A stretch of 64,000 nt of DNA from assembly GCF_010894455.1 (NCBI RefSeq), contig NZ_JAAIXY010000019.1:62001-126000 (forward strand). Reading direction: 5' to 3'. Below are positions 1 to 9,540 of this stretch, piece after piece. Within the stretch, counting starts at the first letter, position 1, and each line of letters starts with the position of its first letter. A program made the position numbers and the translations under genes. The DNA is from Myxococcus eversor. GTDB taxonomy: Bacteria > Myxococcota > Myxococcia > Myxococcales > Myxococcaceae. The notes under the pieces are model-generated. The model saw only the letters and a list, made by a program, of their open reading frames with translations. It was not told the origin of the DNA and ran no database searches.

Positions 1-428
1 AGCTGGCCCAGGGTGCCGTCGCTGATCAACTTCTCTCCCACGGCCCGGGAGAGGAAGTAGATGAGCGTCGAGTAGGGAACCATGACCGCGGCGAGGGCGG
101 TCAGGTGGACCGCGAGACTCCGGTGCCAGACGCCGCGCTCCAGACGAAAGCGCCGGCCCAGCGCGAGGATGAGCGGCGTGACGAGCGCCCAGTACTGCCA
201 GGGCGGCACCTGCATCACCAGCGCCCGGGCAAAGGGGTAGGTGGGGTCCTTGGCCTGGGCGTAGAACCACGTGTGGCTCGCGGTGATGATGCCCGGCACC
301 GCGAAGATGAGCATCAACCACGGCAGGCCGCGCACGAGCTGGGGCAACGCGGACGCGGAGGGAGCCGGCCGAAGCGTCTCGGCGGAGGACAACAGGACGG
401 AACTCGCGGCGGGAGAGGTGGATTCCAC
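1..428 (-). CDS. Sensor histidine kinase, LytS/YehU-like, N-terminal membrane part (cut by window edge)
   Basis: Only the first 142 or so residues lie in the window; the frame stays open to base 1. A GTG at 428 is the likely start because a TAG lies five codons upstream in frame. The visible part has at least three hydrophobic segments, with a PPWQYWALVTPLILALGRRF stretch between the first two, the layout of the membrane domain of myxobacterial His_kinase (LytS/YehU-type) sensors. The kinase domain itself is outside the window, so the assignment is inferred from the N-terminal style only. It could be another polytopic membrane protein. It is transcribed away from the oxygenase gene at 599. 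Confidence 0.55.
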   Translation of the reverse strand, partial: MESTSPAASSVLLSSAETLRPAPSASALPQLVRGLPWLMLIFAVPGIITASHTWFYAQAKDPTYPFARALVMQVPPWQYWALVTPLILALGRRFRLERGVWHRSLAVHLTALAAVMVPYSTLIYFLSRAVGEKLISDGTLGQ

Positions 429-598
429 GGCCAGTGGATCCTACGCCCGAACCCAGGCCCCGTCCGAGCGGGAGCAGCCAACGGGCTCCGGCGTGCAGCG
501 AACGGGCCTGCTTGCAGCCTTGCCTGGGGAGCACGAATCCTGCTCGGCTGGCGGGCGGCGCGTCGGCGCTCGAGGCATGTGGTAGTGGAGGAGCATCC

Positions 599-1357
599 GT
601 GAGCGTCGCAACCCTCGAAGAAGGCCCGCTGCGGGGTCCCAGCTTCTTTCTCGGCCGGACAGCGCTGCGAGCGCTCGCGCTCGCCCATCGCGACAGCTAC
701 GGCGCCGCACGGCCTCATCCCCACGTCGTCATCGATGGCTTCCTGGGGGAACCGCTGGCGTCCGGGCTGGCCGGAGTCTTCCCGGGAGCCACCGACGCCC
801 ACTGGAAGCGCCGCGACCACCAGGAACAGGCGGCACGCCTGGGACAGCTTCAACGCAAGGCGTTCGAGGATGTACCTGGAGCGCTCCGGCACCTGCTGTC
901 GGAGTTCTCCAGCATGTCGTTCATCGACTTCCTGGAGACGCTCACCGGCGTGCAAGGGCTCATCGCGGACCCACACTTCCGGGGCGCCGGGCTGCACCTC
1001 ACGTTGCGCGGAGGCCACCTCGCGCTGCACGCCGACTTCAACCGCGACCGCTTCCGCGCGCTCTCACGGCGGCTCACCGTCCTCTACTACCTGAACCCCG
1101 GATGGGAGTCCGCCTGGGGCGGTGACCTGGAGCTGTGGAACGCCGACCTCTCCCGGTGCGAGACGCGAATCGCGCCGCGGCTGGACCGCCTGGTCGTGAT
1201 GGCCCATGGCGACACGCACTGGCATGGCCACCCCACCCCACTGGAGTGTCCCGAGGGGCGGGGGCGCGCGGCCATCGCGGCCTACTTCTACACCGCGCAG
1301 GAGTCCCCCGACGCACCGGAGGCCCACAGCGCCATCTGGGCTCCGCCGCGTCCCTAG
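599..1357 (+). CDS. 2OG-Fe(II) oxygenase (prolyl 4-hydroxylase-like)
   Basis: A 252-residue protein from a GTG start preceded by a GGAG-type ribosome site; the frame is open further upstream but that part is unlike coding sequence. It has the jelly-roll dioxygenase signature: HxD at H144/D146 (LHADFNRD), a distal metal histidine at H211 (GHPTPL) and R223 twelve residues later for 2-oxoglutarate binding. Family members hydroxylate proline or other residues using Fe(II), O2 and 2-oxoglutarate. No signal peptide is visible, so it is probably cytoplasmic. The substrate cannot be read from the sequence. Its stop overlaps the convergent lipoprotein gene by four bases. Confidence 0.85.
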   Translation: MSVATLEEGPLRGPSFFLGRTALRALALAHRDSYGAARPHPHVVIDGFLGEPLASGLAGVFPGATDAHWKRRDHQEQAARLGQLQRKAFEDVPGALRHLLSEFSSMSFIDFLETLTGVQGLIADPHFRGAGLHLTLRGGHLALHADFNRDRFRALSRRLTVLYYLNPGWESAWGGDLELWNADLSRCETRIAPRLDRLVVMAHGDTHWHGHPTPLECPEGRGRAAIAAYFYTAQESPDAPEAHSAIWAPPRP

Positions 1358-1602
1358 GCCGGGGGACACTGGGAGATGCAGAACGCCTTGTAGCTGTCAC
1401 AGGTGGGCCGCGGCGTGCCGCCACCGCCGTAGATGCACTGGTACCACTTCGCATCACAGGCGTTGATGCACTCCGCGCGCGTCACGCCCTGCTCGACCTG
1501 CCCCGGGTCCTCCTGGCTGACGAACTCCTCCCCTGCCTCCGCGCCACCACAACCCGCCATCAGCCCCACCGCCATCAGTCCGGCAATGATTGCCACTCGC
1601 AT
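1354..1602 (-). CDS. Small cysteine-rich lipoprotein
   Basis: An 82-residue protein with a lipoprotein signal: hydrophobic stretch then LMAGC, with Cys18 as the probable lipidated residue. The mature part is short and has five further cysteines, including ECINACDAKWYQC and CISQC patterns that suggest disulphide pairing outside the cytoplasm. I do not recognise a named family. Similar tiny Cys-rich lipoproteins recur elsewhere in this window (13657-13947, 24324-24641, 34659-34937). Role unknown. Confidence 0.75.
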   Translation of the reverse strand: MRVAIIAGLMAVGLMAGCGGAEAGEEFVSQEDPGQVEQGVTRAECINACDAKWYQCIYGGGGTPRPTCDSYKAFCISQCPPA

Positions 1603-1698
1603 GTCATTCTCCTGGCTCGAAGGTCTGTGCTGCCTTGCCAGGATAGACAGCTTTCCGACGACAGGACAAACCTGGCGGCGAGTGCGAGTGAAAGCCCC

Positions 1699-2835
<1,137 letters not shown>

Positions 2836-2924
2836 CCAGCCTCCAGTAGGGAGGCAGTGTAGAGCGGCGATGCACCAAAGACGAGCAGGGTCGGCCCTGG
2901 ACGACTTCGGCGGAGCGTCGAAGA

Positions 2925-2964
2925 TATACTGAAGCTCAAGACCCTCGGAGCCCGCTCGAAGGAG
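2925..2964 (+). promoter_or_regulatory. Candidate -10 box and strong ribosome site for the DNase I-fold gene
   Basis: TATACT at 2925-2930 matches five of six bases of the housekeeping -10 consensus. GAAGGAG at 2958-2964 lies six bases before the ATG at 2971. No clear -35 box is visible. The ribosome site is among the best in the window. Confidence 0.45.
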
Positions 2965-2970
2965 CATCGC

Positions 2971-4275
2971 ATGCTGATTGTCTATCAATCACTGGAGTCC
3001 GTCGGAAACACGGATAACTCGGCGAACTCCGTCCTGAGCGGCAACTCCTTCAAACACCGGGCCCAGAAGAACGCCAACAAGGTCTACGACATCGACAAGG
3101 TCAGCAAGAAGGTGGGCTTCCACGTTCCCGTCTTCGACCCCTCCCTGAACAAGATCGTCGAGGAGGAGATGGAAGTGGAGTTCGCCAACGACTCCTCTTC
3201 CAAGTCACTCTCGATGAGCTTCAAGAAGACGAAGGACGAGGACAAGCTGTTTGAGTTCCTGGAAGGTGTCATCGACACCATCGTCAAGAGCACGATGAAT
3301 CGAACGGAGGTGGATGAAGGCACCTGCCGACAGCCCGACATCATCGTGCTCGGGGAACTCCATGGAAAGGAGCTGAAGGGGAAGATCTTCAATGGCTACA
3401 AGGTCGTCTATGGCATGAACCCCACGGGTGACTCCCGCCACCGCTTCACGGTGCTCCTGAACGAACACACCGAATTCAATTCGTTCGACCTGAAGATCCA
3501 TCGCTACGACAAGACGCTCAAGAGCAACAAGGACGCAGACGCCATCTGCATGACCTTGACGGTCATGGGCTGGCTGGTGGCCTTCGTGCACACGCCCAAC
3601 AACATCTGTGCGAACAAGACGAAGGTCGTGGAGTACCTGAAGAACAATGCGCGTCGTTCAACAGGGGAGGAGGAGCTCGACCTCCTGATTGGAGACACGA
3701 ATCAAAAGAGCTCCGGCTTCGTGCAGAACACCCTGCGAGGGGAGCTGGGTGGAGGCGACTGGGTGTCCAGCATCCACGGCCAGCAACAGGAGCTCGTGAA
3801 ATTCGGAGGCCATGACATCTGCAGCATCTCGGGAACCAACAGCGGGTTCGACACGCACTTCGACATCGCCTGTACGCGTCATGTCGCCGCGAAGATCAAG
3901 GACAACAAGGTCGTGGGGGGCGACACGACGGATGAAGACTATTCACCCGCGTTTGTCTTCCACGGGCTCACCGACAAGTTCACCCAGATTGGCGAGAAGG
4001 TCTATGCCTACAGTGACCACAACGGTGTCATCGTCGAAATCCTGCGGCGCAAGGACCCCTTCGCCTTCAAGGCCTTCCGGCGGGATTTCATTCTCTGCCG
4101 TACCTGCAACGAGGCGTTGCATGGCATCGAGACCCTCACGGGCTTCCACCTCAAGTGCCCGACCCTGAGAATCACCTACCAGGCCCCGGTCCCCGGCTCC
4201 TTGAAGCGGAAGGCAGACGCGCTCGATCCCGAAAAGAATCCCGGGATGAAGCCTCGAAAGAAGGCCAGGTACTAG
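2971..4275 (+). CDS. Divergent DNase I-fold (EEP) nuclease-like protein with C-terminal NLS-like tail
   Basis: A 434-residue protein with the spaced motifs of endonuclease/exonuclease/phosphatase proteins: E129 (IIVLGEL), H207 (AFVHTPN), D242/N244 (LIGDTNQ) and D349/H350 (YSDHNGV), matching the Mg, general-acid and active-site positions of DNase I and CdtB. A possible Cys cluster follows (C377, C380, C397). The C-terminus is very basic: KRK at 412-414, twelve residues, then KPRKKAR at 427-433, which fits the bipartite nuclear localisation pattern. No signal peptide. The gene is visibly less GC-rich than its neighbours (about 58% in one sampled 60-base line), suggesting transfer. Alternative: a phosphodiesterase of another kind. 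Nuclease activity is inferred from motifs only. Confidence 0.6.
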   Translation: MLIVYQSLESVGNTDNSANSVLSGNSFKHRAQKNANKVYDIDKVSKKVGFHVPVFDPSLNKIVEEEMEVEFANDSSSKSLSMSFKKTKDEDKLFEFLEGVIDTIVKSTMNRTEVDEGTCRQPDIIVLGELHGKELKGKIFNGYKVVYGMNPTGDSRHRFTVLLNEHTEFNSFDLKIHRYDKTLKSNKDADAICMTLTVMGWLVAFVHTPNNICANKTKVVEYLKNNARRSTGEEELDLLIGDTNQKSSGFVQNTLRGELGGGDWVSSIHGQQQELVKFGGHDICSISGTNSGFDTHFDIACTRHVAAKIKDNKVVGGDTTDEDYSPAFVFHGLTDKFTQIGEKVYAYSDHNGVIVEILRRKDPFAFKAFRRDFILCRTCNEALHGIETLTGFHLKCPTLRITYQAPVPGSLKRKADALDPEKNPGMKPRKKARY

Positions 4276-4330
4276 CCGGTGATGACCCACCCGCCAGTCG
4301 CCAAGGGATGAGGCCCTCGCGGGCGTCCCG

Positions 4331-6844
4331 CTACGCCTGGGACTGGGCCGCCGGCCTGGGCGCATCCTGAACGGAGAGCGGCCCCATGCCCGTGTCCTCG
4401 CCGGGCGGCGCCTTCTCTCCGCTCTCCGGGGCTTGCGTCCGACGCATCACCCAGACCAGGACGCCCGCGCCCACATAGCAGGCGGTGCCCAGAGCGAAGG
4501 TGACAGCCGTTCCGAAGTGGATGGCCACGAAGATGGCGGCGGCACTGGCCAGCACGGAGAACGCGCCATTGAGCGCCCACCCCCACTGCACCAAATCCTT
4601 CCGGGCGCTGATGAGCGACATGCCCAGGGCCATGGGAATCCCCATCAGGAACGACAACGGCGCGATGAGCACCGCCGTGACGAGGATGCGCGTGGAGAGC
4701 GGCAGTCCCACCACGCCCTCCAGCACCGGGCCCTTCAAGGTCAGGAACGCCCCCAGCCCCGCGGCGAGCAAGAGGAAGAGCCCACCCATCATGACCGGCC
4801 GCGCACGTGCGAGCCGCTGCGCGAACAGACTCCCCACTCCACTGGCCACCAGCATGCTGGCCAGCACCGTGGCGAAGGTGATGGTGGGGCTCCCCAGCAC
4901 GAGCGCGAAGACGTGGAAGAACTCCATCTCCACGAGCATGAAGGCCACGCCCAACAGCGAGAAGTAGCCGAGCGAGGCCCAGTCCGACCTGCCCAACCGC
5001 TCGGTCTGCCGGGCCAACTGGAAGAGCGGCAGCACCAGGAAGGGCACCACCAGCGCCAACAGGATGAAGACCAGGCGCCGCAACTCCACCACGCCGATGC
5101 CGGCCGCCCGCGAGGGGCCCGCGCGCTCCACGAAGTAGAACGGGTTGTTGTCGGTGGCGGGGGCGATGTCCAACGGCCCCTCCGCCCACAACCGCGCCGG
5201 GTCCGGGGTGGTGATGATGTCGTGAATCAACCGCCCCCAGCCCGTGAAGGGCTTGGGGATGGAGGCCACATCGAGCGAGCCGTCCGGCAACCAGAGCGCC
5301 TGGAAGCCCATCGCATCGAGATGCGCTCGCGTGGTCGCCACGTCCGTCGGAGTGATGGGCGAGCGCTTCACCAACACGAAGCACATGGGACGCGAGAAAT
5401 GGGGGCTCGCCACGGCCGCGACCAGCATGTGCTTGCCCACATCCTGGATGCCCAGCTTCTCGAGCGCCTCGCGCGCCACCGTGAGGCCCCGCATCGAGTC
5501 GATGCGCACCACCTCGCTGGAGCCCAGCGCGCGCAGGAAGCCCATGTAGCCATCGGGCGTCAGGTGCCGGAAGAAGTCCTGGTAGGCCTCGACCGTGTAG
5601 AGGTAGTTCTCGCTGAACGCCAACGCCGTCGCGCTCCCTCCGGTGTCCACCCAGGTGAGCGTGATGAGGTCCCACAGCTCGCGGGAGCGCTTGACGAACG
5701 TCCGCCCGTTCTCGATGTGCAGGTCGACCCCAGGCAGGTGGTAGGGCCGGCCGGAGAAGCTCGCGAGGTCCTCATTCACCACCCTCGCCACCAGCGGGTT
5801 GATCTCCACCGCGGTGATGTCCTTGCGCCCCTTGCGCACGGCCTGGAGGATATCCACGCCGCCGCCCGGGCCGATGATGAGCTGCCGTCCCTCGGCGGGG
5901 ACCAGCTTGTGCGCGAGCGCGGTCAGGTCGTAGTCGAGATAGGTGTAGGCGGAGAGCGCCTCGGGATTGCCATTGAACTCGACAATCTGGGTCCCCCCGA
6001 GGCCGTCGATGAGCAGGTCCATCATCCGGAACTTCCGCCCGGCGTAGTTCCCGCTCAGGGACCAGGTGAAGAAGTGGGTGGGGTGCACCCGGACGGAGGA
6101 GATGGAGTTCCACTCCGACACCACCGTGGGCGCCCCCAGCCAGCTCACGTGCGGCGGCCTGGCGATGGAGGGGACCTGCGTGAGGAACGTCCCGAGCAGC
6201 ACGAAGGCCAGGGTGAACCCCAGCGACACGAGCGAGGTGGTGCGCAGCCCCCCCGCCAGCGCGAACAGGATGGCCGCCACCATCGGCAGGATGCAGACCG
6301 TGCCGAGCATGACCTCCACCGGCGTGCTCACATCCAGGAGGAAGACCGCGACGATGCACCCCAGCGCGGCGAACACCAGGTCGACCGCGTAGAGCCGGTG
6401 GAAGCGCTCGCGGTTGTGCGACAGGACGAGCGAGACGACGAGCCCGCCGAAGAGGAACAGCGGGAAGGCGCACCAGAAGATGGCCGCCAGGGACCAGAAC
6501 TCCTGCGCGTAGACGCGGAAGGCGCCTCCGAACTTCACGTACGGCAGCAGGGCGAGAATCCCCAGGACGCCCAGGAAGCCGGAGATGCCCGCCAGCAGGC
6601 TCAGCACCGCCACGTGGCGCAGCATCCGCTCGGGCGTGAAGAAGCGATGGGCCAGCCGCGCCAGGAGCCCACCCGAGGCCAACCCCAGCATCGCCAGGGA
6701 GATGAGCATGAAGGCGTAGTAGTAGGTCATCGTCCCCGCGAACAAACGCGAGAGCACCACCTGGGCCGTCAACATGCTGGCCGCGACCAGACCGAATCCC
6801 AGGCTCATGGCCCGCATCGACGTGCCCGCCAAACGCTCTTGCAT
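4331..6844 (-). CDS. Polytopic membrane protein with spermidine-synthase-like domain
   Basis: An 837-residue protein: six or more N-terminal membrane segments (about 15-240), a central Rossmann domain resembling spermidine synthases and SAM methyltransferases (glycine-rich IIGPGGGVDILQA followed by ITAVEINP), then more membrane segments at the C-terminus. Fused membrane spermine/spermidine synthase-like proteins of this layout are common in delta-proteobacteria; their true substrates are unsettled. The start at 6844 is preferred over 6883 because a GGAAAGG ribosome site precedes it. Real aminopropyl transfer is not shown by the sequence. Confidence 0.75.
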   Translation of the reverse strand: MQERLAGTSMRAMSLGFGLVAASMLTAQVVLSRLFAGTMTYYYAFMLISLAMLGLASGGLLARLAHRFFTPERMLRHVAVLSLLAGISGFLGVLGILALLPYVKFGGAFRVYAQEFWSLAAIFWCAFPLFLFGGLVVSLVLSHNRERFHRLYAVDLVFAALGCIVAVFLLDVSTPVEVMLGTVCILPMVAAILFALAGGLRTTSLVSLGFTLAFVLLGTFLTQVPSIARPPHVSWLGAPTVVSEWNSISSVRVHPTHFFTWSLSGNYAGRKFRMMDLLIDGLGGTQIVEFNGNPEALSAYTYLDYDLTALAHKLVPAEGRQLIIGPGGGVDILQAVRKGRKDITAVEINPLVARVVNEDLASFSGRPYHLPGVDLHIENGRTFVKRSRELWDLITLTWVDTGGSATALAFSENYLYTVEAYQDFFRHLTPDGYMGFLRALGSSEVVRIDSMRGLTVAREALEKLGIQDVGKHMLVAAVASPHFSRPMCFVLVKRSPITPTDVATTRAHLDAMGFQALWLPDGSLDVASIPKPFTGWGRLIHDIITTPDPARLWAEGPLDIAPATDNNPFYFVERAGPSRAAGIGVVELRRLVFILLALVVPFLVLPLFQLARQTERLGRSDWASLGYFSLLGVAFMLVEMEFFHVFALVLGSPTITFATVLASMLVASGVGSLFAQRLARARPVMMGGLFLLLAAGLGAFLTLKGPVLEGVVGLPLSTRILVTAVLIAPLSFLMGIPMALGMSLISARKDLVQWGWALNGAFSVLASAAAIFVAIHFGTAVTFALGTACYVGAGVLVWVMRRTQAPESGEKAPPGEDTGMGPLSVQDAPRPAAQSQA

Positions 6845-6976
6845 GGTAACGACGTGTCCTTTCCCGGTGGGGACCTGGAGCATAGGGGAGAAGCGGGACT
6901 TCTCCCCAGGACCATCAGGAGGGGGCAGGCAGCTTGCCAGGTGGGTGGCGGATGCCCGACCGGCAGCCCTCCTCGC

Positions 6977-7630
6977 TCACGGTGTCTGTCCCGACGTCAG
7001 GGGGCGAGCACCGGGGACCCCCAGCCCTCGCAGCCACGCCCGCGCGAGCGGCTCGGGGTCATGCCCCGTCTCCGCCTTCACGAAGTCGAGCAGTTGCTGC
7101 ATGCGCGCCGCCTTGCCTACATGGAGCTGGTAGAAGCGCGCCAGCGCCCCATCCAGGGCGGCGGTGCCCACCTGCTTCTCCAACTCGTGGAGGAAGAGGC
7201 TTCCCTTCAGGTAGGGCAGCGGGGAGGCGAGCGGGTGCGTGCTCATCTCAATCGCATTGCACGTGGCATCCGGAAGGACGACCGTGTCGCGCCTGGCCAC
7301 CAGTTTCTCGAGGTCCTTGCGCCACGACTCCCACAGCTTCGCCTCCGCGGCCTCGCCCTCGGTGGCGCCCACCGCGCGGGCCGTGAGGTAGTCCGTCGTC
7401 CCCTCCGAGAGCACGAAGTCCTCCCAGCACTGGATGCGCACGCCATTCCCATACCAGCCATGCGCCGCCTCGTGGTGATGCACCAGGCGGTCCCCCATCG
7501 ACGGCGAGGCCACGTGCCAGAACGGATGGTGCTCCATGCCCCCCTTGGCCTTGGGCCCCAAGTTCGCCGACACCGAGCCCGCCTTGTCGCCAAAGACAAA
7601 CTTCCCATAGCGGGTCTCGAAGAAGTCCAT
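6977..7630 (-). pseudogene. N-terminally truncated M1-family metallopeptidase
   Basis: The 217-residue frame contains the intact M1 zinc site: GGMEHHPFWHV just before HEAAH, then GWYGN and, after the usual spacing, WEDFVLSEGTTDYL with the third ligand Glu. Codons upstream of the ATG still read as M1-like (WSRYLPGEEEAAVAG) to about 7720, but beyond that the frame loses coding character, and the N-terminal beta-sandwich of about 200 residues and any signal peptide are missing. The adjacent 7720-7950 stretch holds no replacement. I read it as a decayed gene. A short working protein is less likely. Confidence 0.65.
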
Positions 7631-7950
7631 CGCGTCACGCAGGTGGAGCGTGCCCGCGACCGCGGCCTCCTCCTCGCCCGGCAGATACCGGCTCCACCCT
7701 CCCCTGGCGTGGAGCAGACCTGGACTTCCCGGAGCCCGGTGCTGGACGCATCTGGAGGCTCTCCTCCGGCCACGTCATGAGCGCCAACCCGTGCGACATC
7801 CCCCCACCGCCCGGATGCCAGCCCATGCACTGGCATGACCTACGACAGCTTCGAGAGTCGAGCACAGTTCCCATCCCAAGAGAGTTTGAACGTGGCCGCA
7901 CGCGGATTCGGCGGTGCGGGGGTCACACGCAATCCACTAGCGTGGCTCGG

Positions 7951-9504
7951 ATGAGAAGACTCTCCGTGGTCGTGCTCCTCCCGCTCCTCTCCACATTCGC
8001 CTGCGCACCGATGGAACCCGAGATGGAGGGTGAAGCGACCCGGCCCGAAGAGGCGGTCCAGGCGGCCTCGACTCCGCTCCGGGCGAAGGCGCTCGGCCGG
8101 ATGAGGAACGCGGCGAAGTACTTCCACGACCAGGTGGCGCGCCACGGCGGGTATGCGTGGCATCACCATGCCGACAACCTGAGCGAGCGCTGGGGCGACA
8201 TCCAGCTCGACGACGAGCAGATCATGATTCAGTCGCCCGGCACCTCGGACGTGGTCGTCGCGTTCGTCGAGGCCGCCCTCGCCGACCCGGCCACCCCGGC
8301 ACTCAAGACCTATGCAACGGACGCGGCTTTGGCGCTGCGCCAGGGACAGGTCAAATCGGGAGGCTGGCGGCTCTACGCGGACTTCAAGGCGACTCCGACG
8401 CTGGCGGCGTGCTACCGCCACACCACGGCGAGCTGCGGCTGCGGTGGCTGCACGACGACGATTTACGACGACCAGACCACCCAGAACGCGCTCATCTCCA
8501 TGATGCGCGCAGACCAGCTCCTCGGGTTCGCGAACACGGCCATCTCCGAGGCTTCGTCCTATGCCCGCGCGCGGATGGAGACCTCTCAGTTCCCGACGCA
8601 TGGCGGCTTTCCCCAAGGCTTCGCCGGTCCGGTCGCCGCGCGGCCCGCGCTCACGGCCAGCTACCCGCCCTCCATTGGAACGTCGTGCGGCCTCGCCCAC
8701 TGCTACGCGAACGTCTACACCCACGAGTACTGGGATGACCCGACGCTGAACGACAACCTCGCGACGGCCTTCGTGGAGATGCTGAACTGGGCGCGGGAGG
8801 TCTATCCCGCGCGAGCCGCGACCTATCAGGCCATGCGCACCGCGTTCGGCGGCTTCCTTCGCCGCGCGCAGCTGCCGCAGCCGCAGCCCGCCTGGGCGCA
8901 GCAATATGACATCCAGATGCAGCCGCGCTGGGCTCGCAACTGGGAAGTCCCAGCCATCGCCGGCCAGGAGAGCCAGGACGTCATGTGGGCGCTGCTTCGC
9001 CTCTACCAGTTGGACCCGAGCGTTCCGGCGAACCACGACGCCGTCGGCACCGCGCTCACCTATCTGGAATCCGTGGACCATGCGAATGACACGCTCATCC
9101 ACCGCTACATCGAACTGGACGACACCGCTCCAGCCAACCTCGGCTTCTTCACGGTGAAGCCCGGCGGCTACCCGGTCCGGTTCTCCCAGGCGCCGCCGAC
9201 CTACCAGAACTACGCGTGGGAGGTCCCCTCGCAGCTCGCCGCCCTCCGCGCGGAGTACGACCGGTTGGCGAGCGACACGACGGTGATGAAGCGCACGTGC
9301 CAGCAGCTCCGCGCCGACACGGCGCAGGCCGTCGACGCGACGGTGAACAACGAGAAGTGGCTCACGACCTACAGCCCGAGCGGCCCGCGAAGTGGCTCCA
9401 CGCCGGGCGACTATCTCGACACCAGCACGTTCGTCCGGAACCTGCGCACGCTGGCCGAGTTCGTCACGCGCACGACGACCGACTGCACCGCCTGGAACTA
9501 CTGA
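7951..9504 (+). CDS. Secreted pectate-lyase-like / alpha-alpha toroid lipoprotein
   Basis: A 517-residue protein; the start at 7951 gives a good lipoprotein signal (RRLSVVVLLPLLSTFAC). The mature chain is mainly alpha-helical and carries SGGWRLY, then YDDQTTQNALISMM, the W and DDxTT pattern seen in polysaccharide lyases of the PL10 type and related alpha/alpha toroids, plus a CGCGGC cluster near residue 160. These enzymes cut uronic-acid polysaccharides by beta-elimination. I am confident of export and of a carbohydrate-active fold, less so of pectate as the substrate. It points away from the truncated M1 gene. Confidence 0.6.
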   Translation: MRRLSVVVLLPLLSTFACAPMEPEMEGEATRPEEAVQAASTPLRAKALGRMRNAAKYFHDQVARHGGYAWHHHADNLSERWGDIQLDDEQIMIQSPGTSDVVVAFVEAALADPATPALKTYATDAALALRQGQVKSGGWRLYADFKATPTLAACYRHTTASCGCGGCTTTIYDDQTTQNALISMMRADQLLGFANTAISEASSYARARMETSQFPTHGGFPQGFAGPVAARPALTASYPPSIGTSCGLAHCYANVYTHEYWDDPTLNDNLATAFVEMLNWAREVYPARAATYQAMRTAFGGFLRRAQLPQPQPAWAQQYDIQMQPRWARNWEVPAIAGQESQDVMWALLRLYQLDPSVPANHDAVGTALTYLESVDHANDTLIHRYIELDDTAPANLGFFTVKPGGYPVRFSQAPPTYQNYAWEVPSQLAALRAEYDRLASDTTVMKRTCQQLRADTAQAVDATVNNEKWLTTYSPSGPRSGSTPGDYLDTSTFVRNLRTLAEFVTRTTTDCTAWNY

Positions 9505-9510
9505 GGCGTG

Positions 9511-9537
9511 GGGCCGGGGGTCTCGAGGCCTCGGCCC
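9511..9537. terminator. Hairpin between convergent genes
   Basis: GGGCCGGGG pairs with CCTCGGCCC (one mismatch) around a short loop in the 36 bases separating two convergent genes. No T-run is evident. Confidence 0.4.
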
Positions 9538-9540
9538 TCC

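Noticed and set aside
4433..7780. 1115-codon plus-strand open frame opposite the spermidine-synthase-like gene
   Set aside because: His/Arg/Glu/Gln-rich shadow typical of the antisense of hydrophobic GC-rich genes; the minus-strand gene is clearly real.
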